Shown here: piece by piece, positions 1 through 7,302 of the stretch
Layout: the number at the start of each line of letters is the position of its first letter
Numbering within the stretch: position 1 is the first letter of the stretch
Source: Chryseobacterium sp.
Lineage (GTDB): Bacteria > Bacteroidota > Bacteroidia > Flavobacteriales > Weeksellaceae
Length of the DNA stretch: 64,000 nucleotides
Assembly (NCBI RefSeq): GCF_019236175.1
Contig: NZ_JAFAJM010000004.1
Location: forward strand, 300,564-364,563
Reading direction: 5' to 3'
Notes under the pieces: model-generated
The model's database searches: none
Seen by the model: the letters and a program-made list of their open reading frames with translations, nothing else
What the model was told of the DNA's origin: nothing
Program-made: the position numbers and the translations under genes

Positions 1-1
1 G

Positions 2-580
2 TCTTATGGTGGAGAAAATTCATCTGTCTCCGAAATCCAGGCAAAACTGGACCAGGCAAAATGGAATTTAGCCCAAACAGTTGTTTTGGCTCCTACAGAT
101 GGTATTATTCCCAATGTTCAGTTGAATGAAGGGGCGATTATGGCTCCCTTTAAGTCGGCCTTTGTTCTCATTCAGAAGCAACAGTCTGTTATTGGATTTT
201 TTGCTCAAAACGAACTGGAAACGGTAAAGCCGGGAGATGAAGTTGAACTGGCTCTTAAAACAGAGCCCGGCAAAGTTGTTAAAGCCAAGCTTGAATATGT
301 TATTGACGCAACCAGCCAGGGAATTATGAATAATGCAGGAGGAATGCTTGGAGGGAACGGATCTGTTGCAGGGCTTCCCGATACGGCCAGACAATTACCG
401 GAAACGGATGGAAAACTTATTGCCAAGTTTGTATTGGAAGACGACCAGAAACAGCTTACTGTGGGAGCGAGAGGAACTGCTGTAATCTATTCCGATCATA
501 TTAAGCCATTGCATCTTATCAGAAAAGTAATGGTACGTGTGAACAGTAAAATCAACTTCCTAATCCCTAAACTTCATTAA
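2..580 (+). CDS. HlyD family secretion protein (membrane fusion protein), 5' end missing
   Basis: The reading frame is open from base 2, so the gene begins before the window; 192 C-terminal residues are visible. The fragment starts in an alpha-helical hairpin (AKLDQAKWNLAQT), enters the second half of the lipoyl-like barrel (VLAPTDGIIPNV, a classic HlyD/EmrA motif), and continues into a beta-barrel region (SVIGFFAQNELETVKPGDEVEL). Such periplasmic adaptors connect an inner-membrane pump to a TolC-like outer-membrane channel. The TolC-type lipoprotein gene begins 1 bp after the stop codon, so the two are almost certainly co-transcribed. The ending NFLIPKLH resembles YibH-type HlyD proteins that accompany FUSC or DUF2955-like membrane proteins, but the pump gene is outside the window and the substrate is unknown. 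Confidence 0.9.
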   Translation, partial: SYGGENSSVSEIQAKLDQAKWNLAQTVVLAPTDGIIPNVQLNEGAIMAPFKSAFVLIQKQQSVIGFFAQNELETVKPGDEVELALKTEPGKVVKAKLEYVIDATSQGIMNNAGGMLGGNGSVAGLPDTARQLPETDGKLIAKFVLEDDQKQLTVGARGTAVIYSDHIKPLHLIRKVMVRVNSKINFLIPKLH

Positions 581-581
581 T

Positions 582-1982
582 ATGTACAGAAAATTAGTTG
601 TATTGGGGATACTTTCCATAAGCTTAAGTTCATGTATAGGGTATAAAGAACCTACTAAAGAAAATATGGACCAACTTAAAGAAAAAAGTGAAATTGCTGC
701 TCATATAGAAATTCCGGATGACTGGATATTTGACAGACAAGCGAATTCAAGATCACTTTCTTATGACTGGATCACGATTCTTAAAACACCTCAATTGGAA
801 ACCTTGATTAATGAAGGAATGCTGTATAATGCAGATCTCATCATTGCCAAGGAAAAACTTAATCAGGTTGAACTGGCTATGGAAATTGCGGGAAGTGATC
901 TTTATCCAAGTGTAGGTGCTGTGGCTAATACATCCAACAATTTGGTCAGTGATGCTCAAATCCGACGTCTTGCCTTAAAAGCCAGTTGGGAAATAGACCT
1001 TTGGGGTAAAAATAAGTCGTCACAAATGGCCAGTACAAGCAATTATTTTTCTGCAAAGCATCAGAATGCATTATTGCATCAATCTATTGCCGGGATGATT
1101 GCTAAAGCCTATTTCCTGAATATTGCAGGAAATATTCAGGAAGATAAGATTGAAAGCTATATTCAGAAATCCAAAGACCTGGAAAAGCTGTATCTGATCC
1201 AGAAAAAAGTAGGAACAGCTAATGCCCTGGATTTGTCCAATATATCAGCAGAAATTATTTCTCTACAAGGATATCTGGAAAAGGTAAAAAATGCAAACGT
1301 TCAATCCAGAAGATCGCTGGAGCTGCTCACCGGAAAATATCCGGAAGGAAAACTTGCCACACAAAATTTCTTTAATTCTGTAAAAAATGATATTCCTGAG
1401 TCTTTCCCGCTTCAGCTTTTGGAAAACAGATCGGATATACAAGCCAGCCAGTTTCAGATAGAAAAGGCTTTTTACGAAGTACAGCAAGCCAAAGCAGCAA
1501 GACTTCCCTCATTAAGCATCAGTTCTTCTTTGGGAACTGCCGGAAGTAATGTGGAATCCATCAATTCTTTATTTTCAAATCCGTTATTAAAGGTAGGCAG
1601 TGGATTGGTTTCTCCGTTATTCAACAATGAAAAGTTAAAAAAGAATGTGGAAGTAAAAAATTCACAGCAAAAACAAGTAGTTGAAGAGTATTCCAAAGCG
1701 GTCCTGAATGCCTTAAATGAAGTAGAATCATCATTATCGAATTTACATTCTATTGAGAAGCAAATAATTTACAATACTAAGGCTATAGATGAATTGAAAA
1801 ATAATATTGAATTAACACAGAAGCAAATAAAAGTAGGTTCAAATAACAGTTTTGTACTGATCCGTAAGCAACGTGATCTTCTTAAAAATGAAATGAGCCT
1901 TATCAATCTGGAGTTACAGTACAGGATTGAGCGCATCAACCTTTATATGGCTTTAGGAGCAGAGAATTTTATATATTCATAG
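582..1982 (+). CDS. TolC-like outer membrane efflux lipoprotein (NodT family)
   Basis: A 466-residue outer-membrane channel protein of the RND/HlyD efflux type. The N-terminus is a lipoprotein signal (MYRKLVVLGILSISLSSC) with Cys18 as the probable acylated residue. The body contains two OEP repeats rich in coiled-coil helices; family hallmarks are SWEIDLWGKN near residue 140 and LLENRSDIQASQFQIEKAFYEV near residue 285. It would trimerise to form the exit duct for the adaptor encoded immediately upstream (gap of 1 bp, translational coupling likely). A strong hairpin terminator follows 12 bp after the stop, ending the operon. The size is normal for NodT proteins. The exported compound cannot be deduced. 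Confidence 0.92.
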   Translation: MYRKLVVLGILSISLSSCIGYKEPTKENMDQLKEKSEIAAHIEIPDDWIFDRQANSRSLSYDWITILKTPQLETLINEGMLYNADLIIAKEKLNQVELAMEIAGSDLYPSVGAVANTSNNLVSDAQIRRLALKASWEIDLWGKNKSSQMASTSNYFSAKHQNALLHQSIAGMIAKAYFLNIAGNIQEDKIESYIQKSKDLEKLYLIQKKVGTANALDLSNISAEIISLQGYLEKVKNANVQSRRSLELLTGKYPEGKLATQNFFNSVKNDIPESFPLQLLENRSDIQASQFQIEKAFYEVQQAKAARLPSLSISSSLGTAGSNVESINSLFSNPLLKVGSGLVSPLFNNEKLKKNVEVKNSQQKQVVEEYSKAVLNALNEVESSLSNLHSIEKQIIYNTKAIDELKNNIELTQKQIKVGSNNSFVLIRKQRDLLKNEMSLINLELQYRIERINLYMALGAENFIYS

Positions 1983-1993
1983 TTTTATACTTC

Positions 1994-2025
1994 AAAAGAC
2001 TGTAGATGTTTTCCTACAGTCTTTT
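1994..2025 (+). terminator. Rho-independent terminator of the efflux operon
   Basis: A 12-bp perfect stem (AAAAGACTGTAG / CTACAGTCTTTT) with an 8-nt loop, followed by a T-rich tract, lies 12 bp after the TolC-like gene. Confidence 0.85.
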
Positions 2026-2107
2026 ATTTTTTCAACCATCCTATCAAATCTTTGCCTCGCCAGTAGCTTATCTTATAGGAAATAATAATAATATTGATTT
2101 ATCATAT

Positions 2108-2221
2108 TCTCGCAGATTGGGCTTCGTCGAACTTACGTTTCTCAAATTGAGATTGCTTCATGAACTACGTTCGAAAACTTTCAGTTTTGGTTCGCAATGA
2201 CAATCTGCATCATCTGCGAGA
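2108..2221. repeat. Mosaic intergenic repeat with TCTCGCAGAT ends
   Basis: A 114-bp unit bounded by inverted ends TCTCGCAGAT and ATCTGCGAGA. It encloses GAGATTGCTTC (2149-2159) and CGCAATGACA (2193-2202), sequences seen again at 6621-6651 and, in diverged form, at 34664-34702. It also contains a smaller palindrome around GAAAACTTTCAGTTTT. The layout is that of a REP-like extragenic palindrome. The open frame across it is not a gene. Confidence 0.6.
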
Positions 2222-2270
2222 GTTTTTAAAGCATATATACATTATTAATTGCTTGTTATTGCTTATATAA

Positions 2271-2437
2271 AAACGCAAAGTTTAATAATCATTATTTTTG
2301 ATATGTAAGGGAGCAAAGATTGGAATCAACAAAGTTGATTCTGATGAAGCGAACTCTTAGCATATTACTTCATCAGCGACTTTGTCGCTTTCTTTGTTCA
2401 CTAGGATATAAAATTAGAATTAAAAAACTTTGCGTTT
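2271..2437 (+). repeat. ~165 bp MITE-like palindromic element, copy A
   Basis: A 167-bp element with perfect 10-bp terminal inverted repeats (AAACGCAAAG at 2271-2280 and CTTTGCGTTT at 2428-2437). Inside are two palindromes, AATCAACAAAGTTGATT and AGCGACTTTGTCGCT. The reverse complement of 6191-6354 is a clear second copy, including a 29-nt identical core. No open reading frame for a transposase is present, so it would be non-autonomous or a structured intergenic repeat. Confidence 0.75.
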
Positions 2438-2528
2438 AAAAAAATCATTATTGAAATTTGAATATATATCAAATCATTTGATTTTAAAATTCATTCTCTT
2501 TGATAGAATATCTGATTTTTTTTATTCT

Positions 2529-3017
2529 TTAATGAGGTAGTTTGTCTCTGAAATACCCATACACCCAGGTTCCGGCAACAGCACTCAACAAAGTGACAGA
2601 AACCGCTAAAGCTCCTGTTCCGATCTGAGCAAAGAGCGGTCCCGGGCAGGCTCCTGTAATGGCCCAGCCAAAACCGAATATCAGTCCCCCGTAAATTTGA
2701 CCTTTATTAAATTTTTTAGGTGTCAGGGTAATGGGTTCTCCATAGATTGTTTTGATATTGAATTTTTTAATCAGCCATACTGAAATCACTCCCACCAAAA
2801 CGGCACTTCCAATAATTCCGTACATATGGAAAGACTGGAGTCTGAACATTTCCTGTATTCTGAACCAGCTAATCACTTCCGCCTTCACAAAAACAATTCC
2901 AAATATTACGCCTGCTGTAAGGTACTTCAGATTGTGATACCATTTTTGCCTAACATCATTTTGATTCACACAAACTGCCTCCTGGTAGTGAATATCCTGT
3001 TCTTTTTCTTTTATCAT
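2529..3017 (-). CDS. YeeE/YedE-type sulfur transporter, C-terminal half protein (DUF6691-like)
   Basis: A 162-residue inner-membrane protein with about four hydrophobic segments. The motif GFGWAITGACPGPLFAQIG around residue 115-132 (Cys124) is the signature of the second half of YeeE/YedE transporters, which move thiosulfate or other sulfur species via conserved cysteines. Here the full-length fold is split over two small genes: this one and the 187-residue protein 26 bp upstream. Together they resemble the PmpA/PmpB arrangement found next to rhodanese-MBL enzymes. It is the last gene of the cassette. The substrate (thiosulfate, sulfide or persulfide) cannot be settled from sequence. Confidence 0.85.
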   Translation of the reverse strand: MIKEKEQDIHYQEAVCVNQNDVRQKWYHNLKYLTAGVIFGIVFVKAEVISWFRIQEMFRLQSFHMYGIIGSAVLVGVISVWLIKKFNIKTIYGEPITLTPKKFNKGQIYGGLIFGFGWAITGACPGPLFAQIGTGALAVSVTLLSAVAGTWVYGYFRDKLPH

Positions 3018-3043
3018 GATTTAATTCCGTTTTAAAATTTAAC

Positions 3044-3607
3044 TTATAAGGAAAGAATGACAGGCAAAATAAGGTTTGCCATAATAAACCCTCCTGTCAT
3101 AAAGCAGATCGTTGCTACCAAAGACGGCCATTGTAAATTAGAAAGTCCCATAATAGCATGTCCACTGGTACATCCTCCGGCATATCGTGTTCCGAAACCT
3201 ACCAGGAAACCACCTACGACCATCATCATAAATCCGCGTAATGTAAGAAGGCTTTCAAAGCTCATCAACTGCGTAGGTACTAGATTACTGTAGTCTGTAA
3301 TTCCATATCCTTCCAACTCGGTTTTCAGATTGGGATTCACAGTAATCTCTGCAGGGTTTAACATAAAATTAGTGGCCATCATTCCTCCAAAGAAAATCCC
3401 CAGTACAAAAAATAAATTCCAGGCTTCTTTTTTCCAGTCGTATTTGAAAAAACTCACATTTGCCGGTATACACGCGGCACACAAATGTCTCAGCGAGGAA
3501 CTGATCCCAAAGGATTTATTTCCCATAATCAACAAGGCAGGAACGGTAAGCCCAATCAACGGGCCTGCAATATACCAGGGCCACGGTTCTTTTATTATTT
3601 CCAACAT
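3044..3607 (-). CDS. YeeE/YedE-type sulfur transporter, N-terminal half protein
   Basis: A 187-residue multi-spanning membrane protein. Cys43 and Cys46 lie in the segment HLCAACIP, and the family motif GTRYAGGCTSGHAIMG puts Cys146 in the pore-lining helix, matching the first half of YeeE/YedE proteins. It sits between the MBL-rhodanese gene (9 bp gap) and the other half-transporter (26 bp gap), so the three are one transcription unit. Inferred role: import of inorganic sulfur compounds to supply, or be processed by, the neighbouring persulfide-handling enzyme. Splitting of this family into two genes is common in Bacteroidota and Proteobacteria, so it is not a broken gene. Confidence 0.87.
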   Translation of the reverse strand: MLEIIKEPWPWYIAGPLIGLTVPALLIMGNKSFGISSSLRHLCAACIPANVSFFKYDWKKEAWNLFFVLGIFFGGMMATNFMLNPAEITVNPNLKTELEGYGITDYSNLVPTQLMSFESLLTLRGFMMMVVGGFLVGFGTRYAGGCTSGHAIMGLSNLQWPSLVATICFMTGGFIMANLILPVILSL

Positions 3608-3616
3608 ATTTATTTT

Positions 3617-5038
3617 TTATTCTAATTTATTTAAAACTTTGGTTTGACATACAAAATCACTAGTAGGAATACCTGTGGAAGCTATTGCTTTAAAACCACC
3701 TTCCACTTCAGTAAAATTCCTATATCCTCTTGCCTGAAGAATACTTGCCGCCATTGTACTTCTATAACCACTTCCACAATGCATATAAAAATGTTCTTCA
3801 GGCTGTACTTCATGAATCCATTCATTAATATAAGCTAAGGGCTTACTGTATGCTTCATGAATATGTTCTGCATTATATTCACTTTCCCTTCTTATATCAA
3901 TAATCTTCACATCCTTTTCTTTTATTTCCTGTTCAAATTGTTCCGCAGAAATACGGTTGACAGAATCCATTTCTTTATCTGTTTTTTCCCATGCATCAAA
4001 TCCGCCTTCCAAAAACCCTAAAACATGGTCAAATCCTACCCTGCTCAATCGGGTTACCGCTTCCTCTTCATCGCCTTCTTCCGTTATCAGCAGAATAGGT
4101 TGATTTACATCAGCAATCAAAGCGCCTACCCAGGGAGCAAAATCACCATCCAATCCTATATTGACAGATTGTGGGATAAACCCTTTAACAAATTTCAAAT
4201 TACTTCTGACATCTAAAATTAAAGCTCCTGAAGCTTCTGCCATTTCCGCAAACTGTTCTGGTTCAAAAGCTCGTAAACCCTTTGATAATACTTCTTCAAA
4301 ACAATGATATCCGTTTTTATTCATCATCACATTCATACCAAAATAAGGTGGTGGAGGTAAAAGTCCATCGGTCACTTCTTTAATGAAACTTTCTTTATCT
4401 TTTTGATTAAGAGCATAATTGGTTTTCTTCTGGTTTCCTAAAGTGTCTACCGTTTCTTTCTGCATATTTTTACCACATGCTGAACCAGCTCCATGAGCCG
4501 GATACACTATAATTTTGTCATTTAAAGGCAGAATTTTTTCATATAAACTGTCATACAGCAACCCAGCCAATTCTTCCTGGGTCATATCTGTTGCCTTCTG
4601 AGCCAAATCCGGACGCCCTACATCTCCCAGAAATAAAGTATCACCACTGAACAACGCTTTTTCAACTCCAGATTCATCAATCAACAAATAGGAAGAGCTT
4701 TCCAGGGTATGCCCAGGTGTATGAAGAACTTTAATTTTAATGTTTCCAATTTCAAATATCTGGTTATCTTCAGCAATGATGGCTTCAAACTCCGTTTTTG
4801 CTGCAGGCCCGTAAACAATCGGAGCCCCTGTTCTTTTACTTAAATCAATATGACCACTCACAAAATCAGCATGGAAGTGCGTTTCAAAAATATATTTCAA
4901 CTTTACTCCATCCTTTTCCAGTCTTTCAAGATAGGGTTGTGTTTCTCTCAAAGGATCTAAAATAGCAGCCTCCCCACCTGAGCTCATATAATATGCTCCC
5001 TGGGCTAAACATCCCGTATAAATCTGTTCTATTTTCAT
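3617..5038 (-). CDS. MBL-fold persulfide dioxygenase-like enzyme fused to two rhodanese domains
   Basis: A 473-residue cytosolic protein with three domains. Residues 1-210 are a metallo-beta-lactamase fold with metal ligands in THFHADF (His54, His56, Asp58), HTPGH (His110), SGD (Asp133) and PAHG (His182), as in ETHE1/Blh persulfide dioxygenases, which oxidise glutathione persulfide to sulfite. Residues ~255-352 form a rhodanese domain that has no active-site cysteine: the loop reads LLITEEGDEEE. Residues ~362-455 form a second rhodanese with an intact loop CGSGYR (Cys421), able to carry a persulfide. The fusion suggests sulfur transfer from the active rhodanese to the dioxygenase. It lies between the TauE exporter and the YeeE pair, with its own upstream operator-like box. 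The exact substrate is inferred. Confidence 0.9.
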   Translation of the reverse strand: MKIEQIYTGCLAQGAYYMSSGGEAAILDPLRETQPYLERLEKDGVKLKYIFETHFHADFVSGHIDLSKRTGAPIVYGPAAKTEFEAIIAEDNQIFEIGNIKIKVLHTPGHTLESSSYLLIDESGVEKALFSGDTLFLGDVGRPDLAQKATDMTQEELAGLLYDSLYEKILPLNDKIIVYPAHGAGSACGKNMQKETVDTLGNQKKTNYALNQKDKESFIKEVTDGLLPPPPYFGMNVMMNKNGYHCFEEVLSKGLRAFEPEQFAEMAEASGALILDVRSNLKFVKGFIPQSVNIGLDGDFAPWVGALIADVNQPILLITEEGDEEEAVTRLSRVGFDHVLGFLEGGFDAWEKTDKEMDSVNRISAEQFEQEIKEKDVKIIDIRRESEYNAEHIHEAYSKPLAYINEWIHEVQPEEHFYMHCGSGYRSTMAASILQARGYRNFTEVEGGFKAIASTGIPTSDFVCQTKVLNKLE

Positions 5039-5094
5039 CTTATTTATTTTTGACTTTGTTCTTTTGATACAAATTTCCCGCTTTCTGTTTTCCT

Positions 5095-5117
5095 CTACAG
5101 TTACTTTTGTTACATAA
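5095..5117 (-). promoter_or_regulatory. Operator-like box upstream of the MBL-rhodanese gene, copy 1
   Basis: Read on the minus strand the 23-mer is TTATGTAACAAAAG followed by TAACTGTAG. It matches the box at 5967-5989 in 22 of 23 positions and lies 57 bp upstream of the start codon. The core TGTAAC-N4-GTAACT is an imperfect inverted repeat of the Crp/Fnr type. A GAAATTTG -7-like element follows, with exactly 21 bp between the box and TTTG. Binding by the Crp/Fnr protein encoded at 6656-7282 is an inference. Confidence 0.6.
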
Positions 5118-5123
5118 GAAGAT

Positions 5124-5918
5124 TTAAAAAAAAATTTCTTTAGCTATAATATAGATACCCATAATCAGGATAAACCACCCAAATGCAGGTTTCAGTTTTT
5201 TGCCATCAATTTTCTTAGATAGCTGTGACCCTATTATAATCCCTGCAACTGCAATAGCAGCAATAGACATTAATAAATTCCATTCTATTTTCGTTGTATT
5301 CATGGATGAAGAGAATCCGATTAAAGAGTTTAGGGAAATAATAACCAGGGAAGTTCCTATTGCTGTTTTCATCTGAACTTTCAAAAGATTAACCAGCGCA
5401 GGGATGATCATAAAACCTCCTCCTGCTCCAACCAGTCCGGTTAAAACACCGACTAGCGAACCTTCTCCCGCGGCCAACAGCATATTATTTTGAGCAGAAG
5501 CATGTTCCGACGTTTCAACAGAAACATTATTTCTGATCATTTTGTAAGAAGCCAGAATCATTAACCCTGCAAAAACCAGAAGTAAAAAAATATTCCTGGT
5601 CAATATAAAACCTTGTATACTGAGAAGTTCCTCAGGAATGAGAGGCAGTAAATAGGTCCGGGTCAAAAAGATTGAAATAATAGAAGGCAACCCAAATATA
5701 AAAGCTATCTTAAAATTAACCATTCCTTTTTTGAAATACGACCAGGAGCCCACTATACTACTGATTCCAACGATAAAAAGAGAATATTCTGTTGCGAGAA
5801 AAGCATCTAATCCAAAGAGATAAACCAGTACAGGGACCGTCAAAATACTTCCGCCTCCTCCTATCAGTCCAAGAGAAATTCCTATTAAAACTGATGCTGC
5901 ATACCCTATAATTTCCAT
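5124..5918 (-). CDS. Sulfite exporter TauE/SafE family protein
   Basis: A 264-residue integral membrane protein with about eight segments and the characteristic internal duplication: an N-terminal glycine motif LGLIGGGGSILTVP and a matching second-half motif LTGLVGAGGGFMIIPAL. The family exports sulfite, sulfonates or related anions. Position first in the cassette, upstream of a persulfide dioxygenase-like enzyme whose expected product is sulfite, supports a sulfite efflux role. An 85-bp gap with an operator-like box separates it from the next gene, so it may be transcribed separately or as a longer message. The start codon chosen gives the usual hydrophobic N-terminus. Confidence 0.9.
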   Translation of the reverse strand: MEIIGYAASVLIGISLGLIGGGGSILTVPVLVYLFGLDAFLATEYSLFIVGISSIVGSWSYFKKGMVNFKIAFIFGLPSIISIFLTRTYLLPLIPEELLSIQGFILTRNIFLLLVFAGLMILASYKMIRNNVSVETSEHASAQNNMLLAAGEGSLVGVLTGLVGAGGGFMIIPALVNLLKVQMKTAIGTSLVIISLNSLIGFSSSMNTTKIEWNLLMSIAAIAVAGIIIGSQLSKKIDGKKLKPAFGWFILIMGIYIIAKEIFF

Positions 5919-5966
5919 TTTTTAATTCAACTAATTTGATGCAAAAATGGAAATGTTTGCACGAAG

Positions 5967-5989
5967 CTACAGCTACTTTTGTTACATAA
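5967..5989 (-). promoter_or_regulatory. Operator-like box upstream of TauE, copy 2
   Basis: A 23-bp near-identical copy of the box at 5095-5117, placed 49 bp upstream of the TauE start. A CATTTTTG -7-like element lies at the same 21-bp spacing as in copy 1. No good -33 TTG is seen at either site, which fits activator-dependent promoters. Confidence 0.6.
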
Positions 5990-6097
5990 CAGGAGTTTAA
6001 ACACAAATGCCACTAAGGATTCACAAATGGCACAAAGGGATTGTAGACCTGAGATAAAAGTTTTGCCTTAACACCCCGTCAAAATCATAGATTTCGC

Positions 6098-6115
6098 CCT
6101 CCGGAGGCTAATCTT
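6098..6115 (-). repeat. CCTCCGGAGG repeat, arm 1
   Basis: The palindrome CCTCCGGAGG followed by CTAATCTT recurs in inverted orientation at 6503-6520 with a single-base deletion. Confidence 0.5.
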
Positions 6116-6190
6116 CTAGGAGTTTTTAAAATCATGTGAATTCGATATAAGCCTAAACCTCAATAGTGATTAATGGTATTTATTTTTTTG

Positions 6191-6354
6191 AAACGCAAAG
6201 GTTTAATTTGAATAGTATATTCTAGTGAGCAAAGAAAGCGACAAAGTCGCTGATGAAGCTATATGTTAGAGGTTTGCTTAATAAGAATCAACAAAGTTGA
6301 TTCAAATCTTTGCTCCCTTAAAATATCGTATTTAAGAAATTAGTCTTTGCGTCT
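6191..6354 (-). repeat. ~165 bp MITE-like palindromic element, copy B
   Basis: A 164-bp element whose reverse complement matches 2271-2437. Ends are AAACGCAAAG (6191-6200) and CTTTGCGTCT (6345-6354), one mismatch from a perfect terminal repeat. It shares both internal palindromes and a 29-nt identical core with copy A. Its orientation is opposite to copy A, so the sulfur cassette lies between inverted repeats. Confidence 0.75.
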
Positions 6355-6502
6355 ATATCAAAAACATTGAAATGATCAAAGATTTCATCATTGAATTAAG
6401 TAAATTTTAATGGTGTTTAACCAAAAAAAGCATCAAAAAAGCATCGTAAACAATACAACATTTTTATGATCTGAAAAAAGGAGCTGAACTATAAACCTCT
6501 AC

Positions 6503-6520
6503 AAGATTAGCTCCGGAGGA
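6503..6520 (+). repeat. CTCCGGAG repeat, arm 2
   Basis: AAGATTAGCTCCGGAGGA, the inverted partner of 6098-6115. Confidence 0.5.
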
Positions 6521-6620
6521 GAGGGAATATGAGTACTTTCAGTTGTGGTGATTGTGAAAATATGAGATTTTCAAAGAACTTTTGTGACTTTTGTGGTTTA
6601 TAAAAATTTTTACGAGATTT

Positions 6621-6651
6621 GAGATTGCTTCGCTTTCAGCTCGCAATGACA
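6621..6651 (+). repeat. REP-like repeat GAGATTGCTTC...CGCAATGACA
   Basis: A short form of the unit inside 2108-2221; a relative lies at 34664-34702. It sits immediately next to the 3' end of the Crp/Fnr gene. Confidence 0.5.
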
Positions 6652-6655
6652 ATGG

Positions 6656-7282
6656 TTATTTCAGAAGAACAATTTTGTTTCTGCCTAGCTTAACTTTTCC
6701 TTCTTCTTCCAACTGTTTGAGAAGTCTTGATACGACTACCCTGGCTGTTCCCAATTCATTAGCAAGCTGTTCGTGGGTTGTATTGATGATTTCCGAATGG
6801 GTAAGTTCTGATTTTTTATGAAGAAGATTCAGTAATCTTTCATCCACTTTTTTGAAAGCAATGGCATTGATAATATCCAATAATTCTTCAAAGCGTTTAT
6901 GATATAATCTGAAAATATAATCCAGCCACTCAGGATGCTCTTTTATGAATAAAGAAACTTTATCTACAGGAAGGAAAAGAATCTCTGCATCTTCTTCAAT
7001 TTCAGCTTTCACAATACTCCTTTCATTGTGCATTCCACCCAGAAAAGACATGATACAGCTTTCTCCTGCCTGAATATAATACAACAGGATTTCCCGTCCG
7101 TCTTCTTCTGTTCTGATTACTTTAATCATTCCTTTCATAACGATAGGAATGGAGCGGATGGAAGTATTTTCATCCAGTATAACATCACCTTCCTTGTAGT
7201 TTTTTGTTATTCCGTATTGGTATAACTTCTCGACAAGGTCCGGGGAAGAGGAAAATTCTGAAGAAAGTGTGGTATCCTGCAT
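6656..7282 (-). CDS. Crp/Fnr family transcriptional regulator
   Basis: A 208-residue regulator. Residues ~20-140 form a cyclic-nucleotide-binding-like beta barrel (GDVILDENTSIRSIPIVMKG, then REILLYYIQAGESCIMSFLGG). A C-terminal winged helix-turn-helix lies in residues ~160-208 (THEQLANELGTARVVVSRLL as recognition region). No Fnr-type N-terminal cysteine cluster is present, so direct iron-sulfur oxygen sensing is unlikely; Cys78 in the GESC motif is a candidate redox or persulfide-sensing residue, which is speculative. It lies 20 bp downstream of the hexosaminidase gene on the same strand and faces the sulfur cassette, whose twin boxes it may bind. Confidence 0.92.
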   Translation of the reverse strand: MQDTTLSSEFSSSPDLVEKLYQYGITKNYKEGDVILDENTSIRSIPIVMKGMIKVIRTEEDGREILLYYIQAGESCIMSFLGGMHNERSIVKAEIEEDAEILFLPVDKVSLFIKEHPEWLDYIFRLYHKRFEELLDIINAIAFKKVDERLLNLLHKKSELTHSEIINTTHEQLANELGTARVVVSRLLKQLEEEGKVKLGRNKIVLLK

Positions 7283-7302
7283 GGTACTTAATTCTACTTC
7301 GC

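Larger units (their letters stand above)
2026..2528. other. Gene-free interval filled by intergenic repeats
   Basis: About 500 bp between the efflux terminator and the end of the sulfur cassette. It holds the two repeat elements at 2108-2221 and 2271-2437 and an AT-rich tail containing a short ATCAAAT/ATTTGAT palindrome near 2468-2482. No plausible gene or RNA gene is visible. Confidence 0.6.
5990..6655. other. Gene-free interval with several intergenic repeats
   Basis: This interval between TauE and the Crp/Fnr gene contains the palindromic element copy B (6191-6354), an inverted pair of AAGATTAGC(C)TCCGGAGG sequences (6098-6115 and 6503-6520) and a GAGATTGCTTC...CGCAATGACA repeat (6621-6651). 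A stretch rich in CACAAA and GCCACTAA near 6001-6040 also looks repetitive. No gene is supported. Confidence 0.6.

Noticed and set aside
2006..2200. Open frame of 64 codons after the efflux operon
   Set aside because: It begins in the terminator and runs through the palindromic repeat at 2108-2221; no start context or recognisable protein.
2271..6354. Composite transposon or insertion sequence
   Set aside because: No transposase, integrase or target-site duplication was found; only non-coding inverted elements are present.
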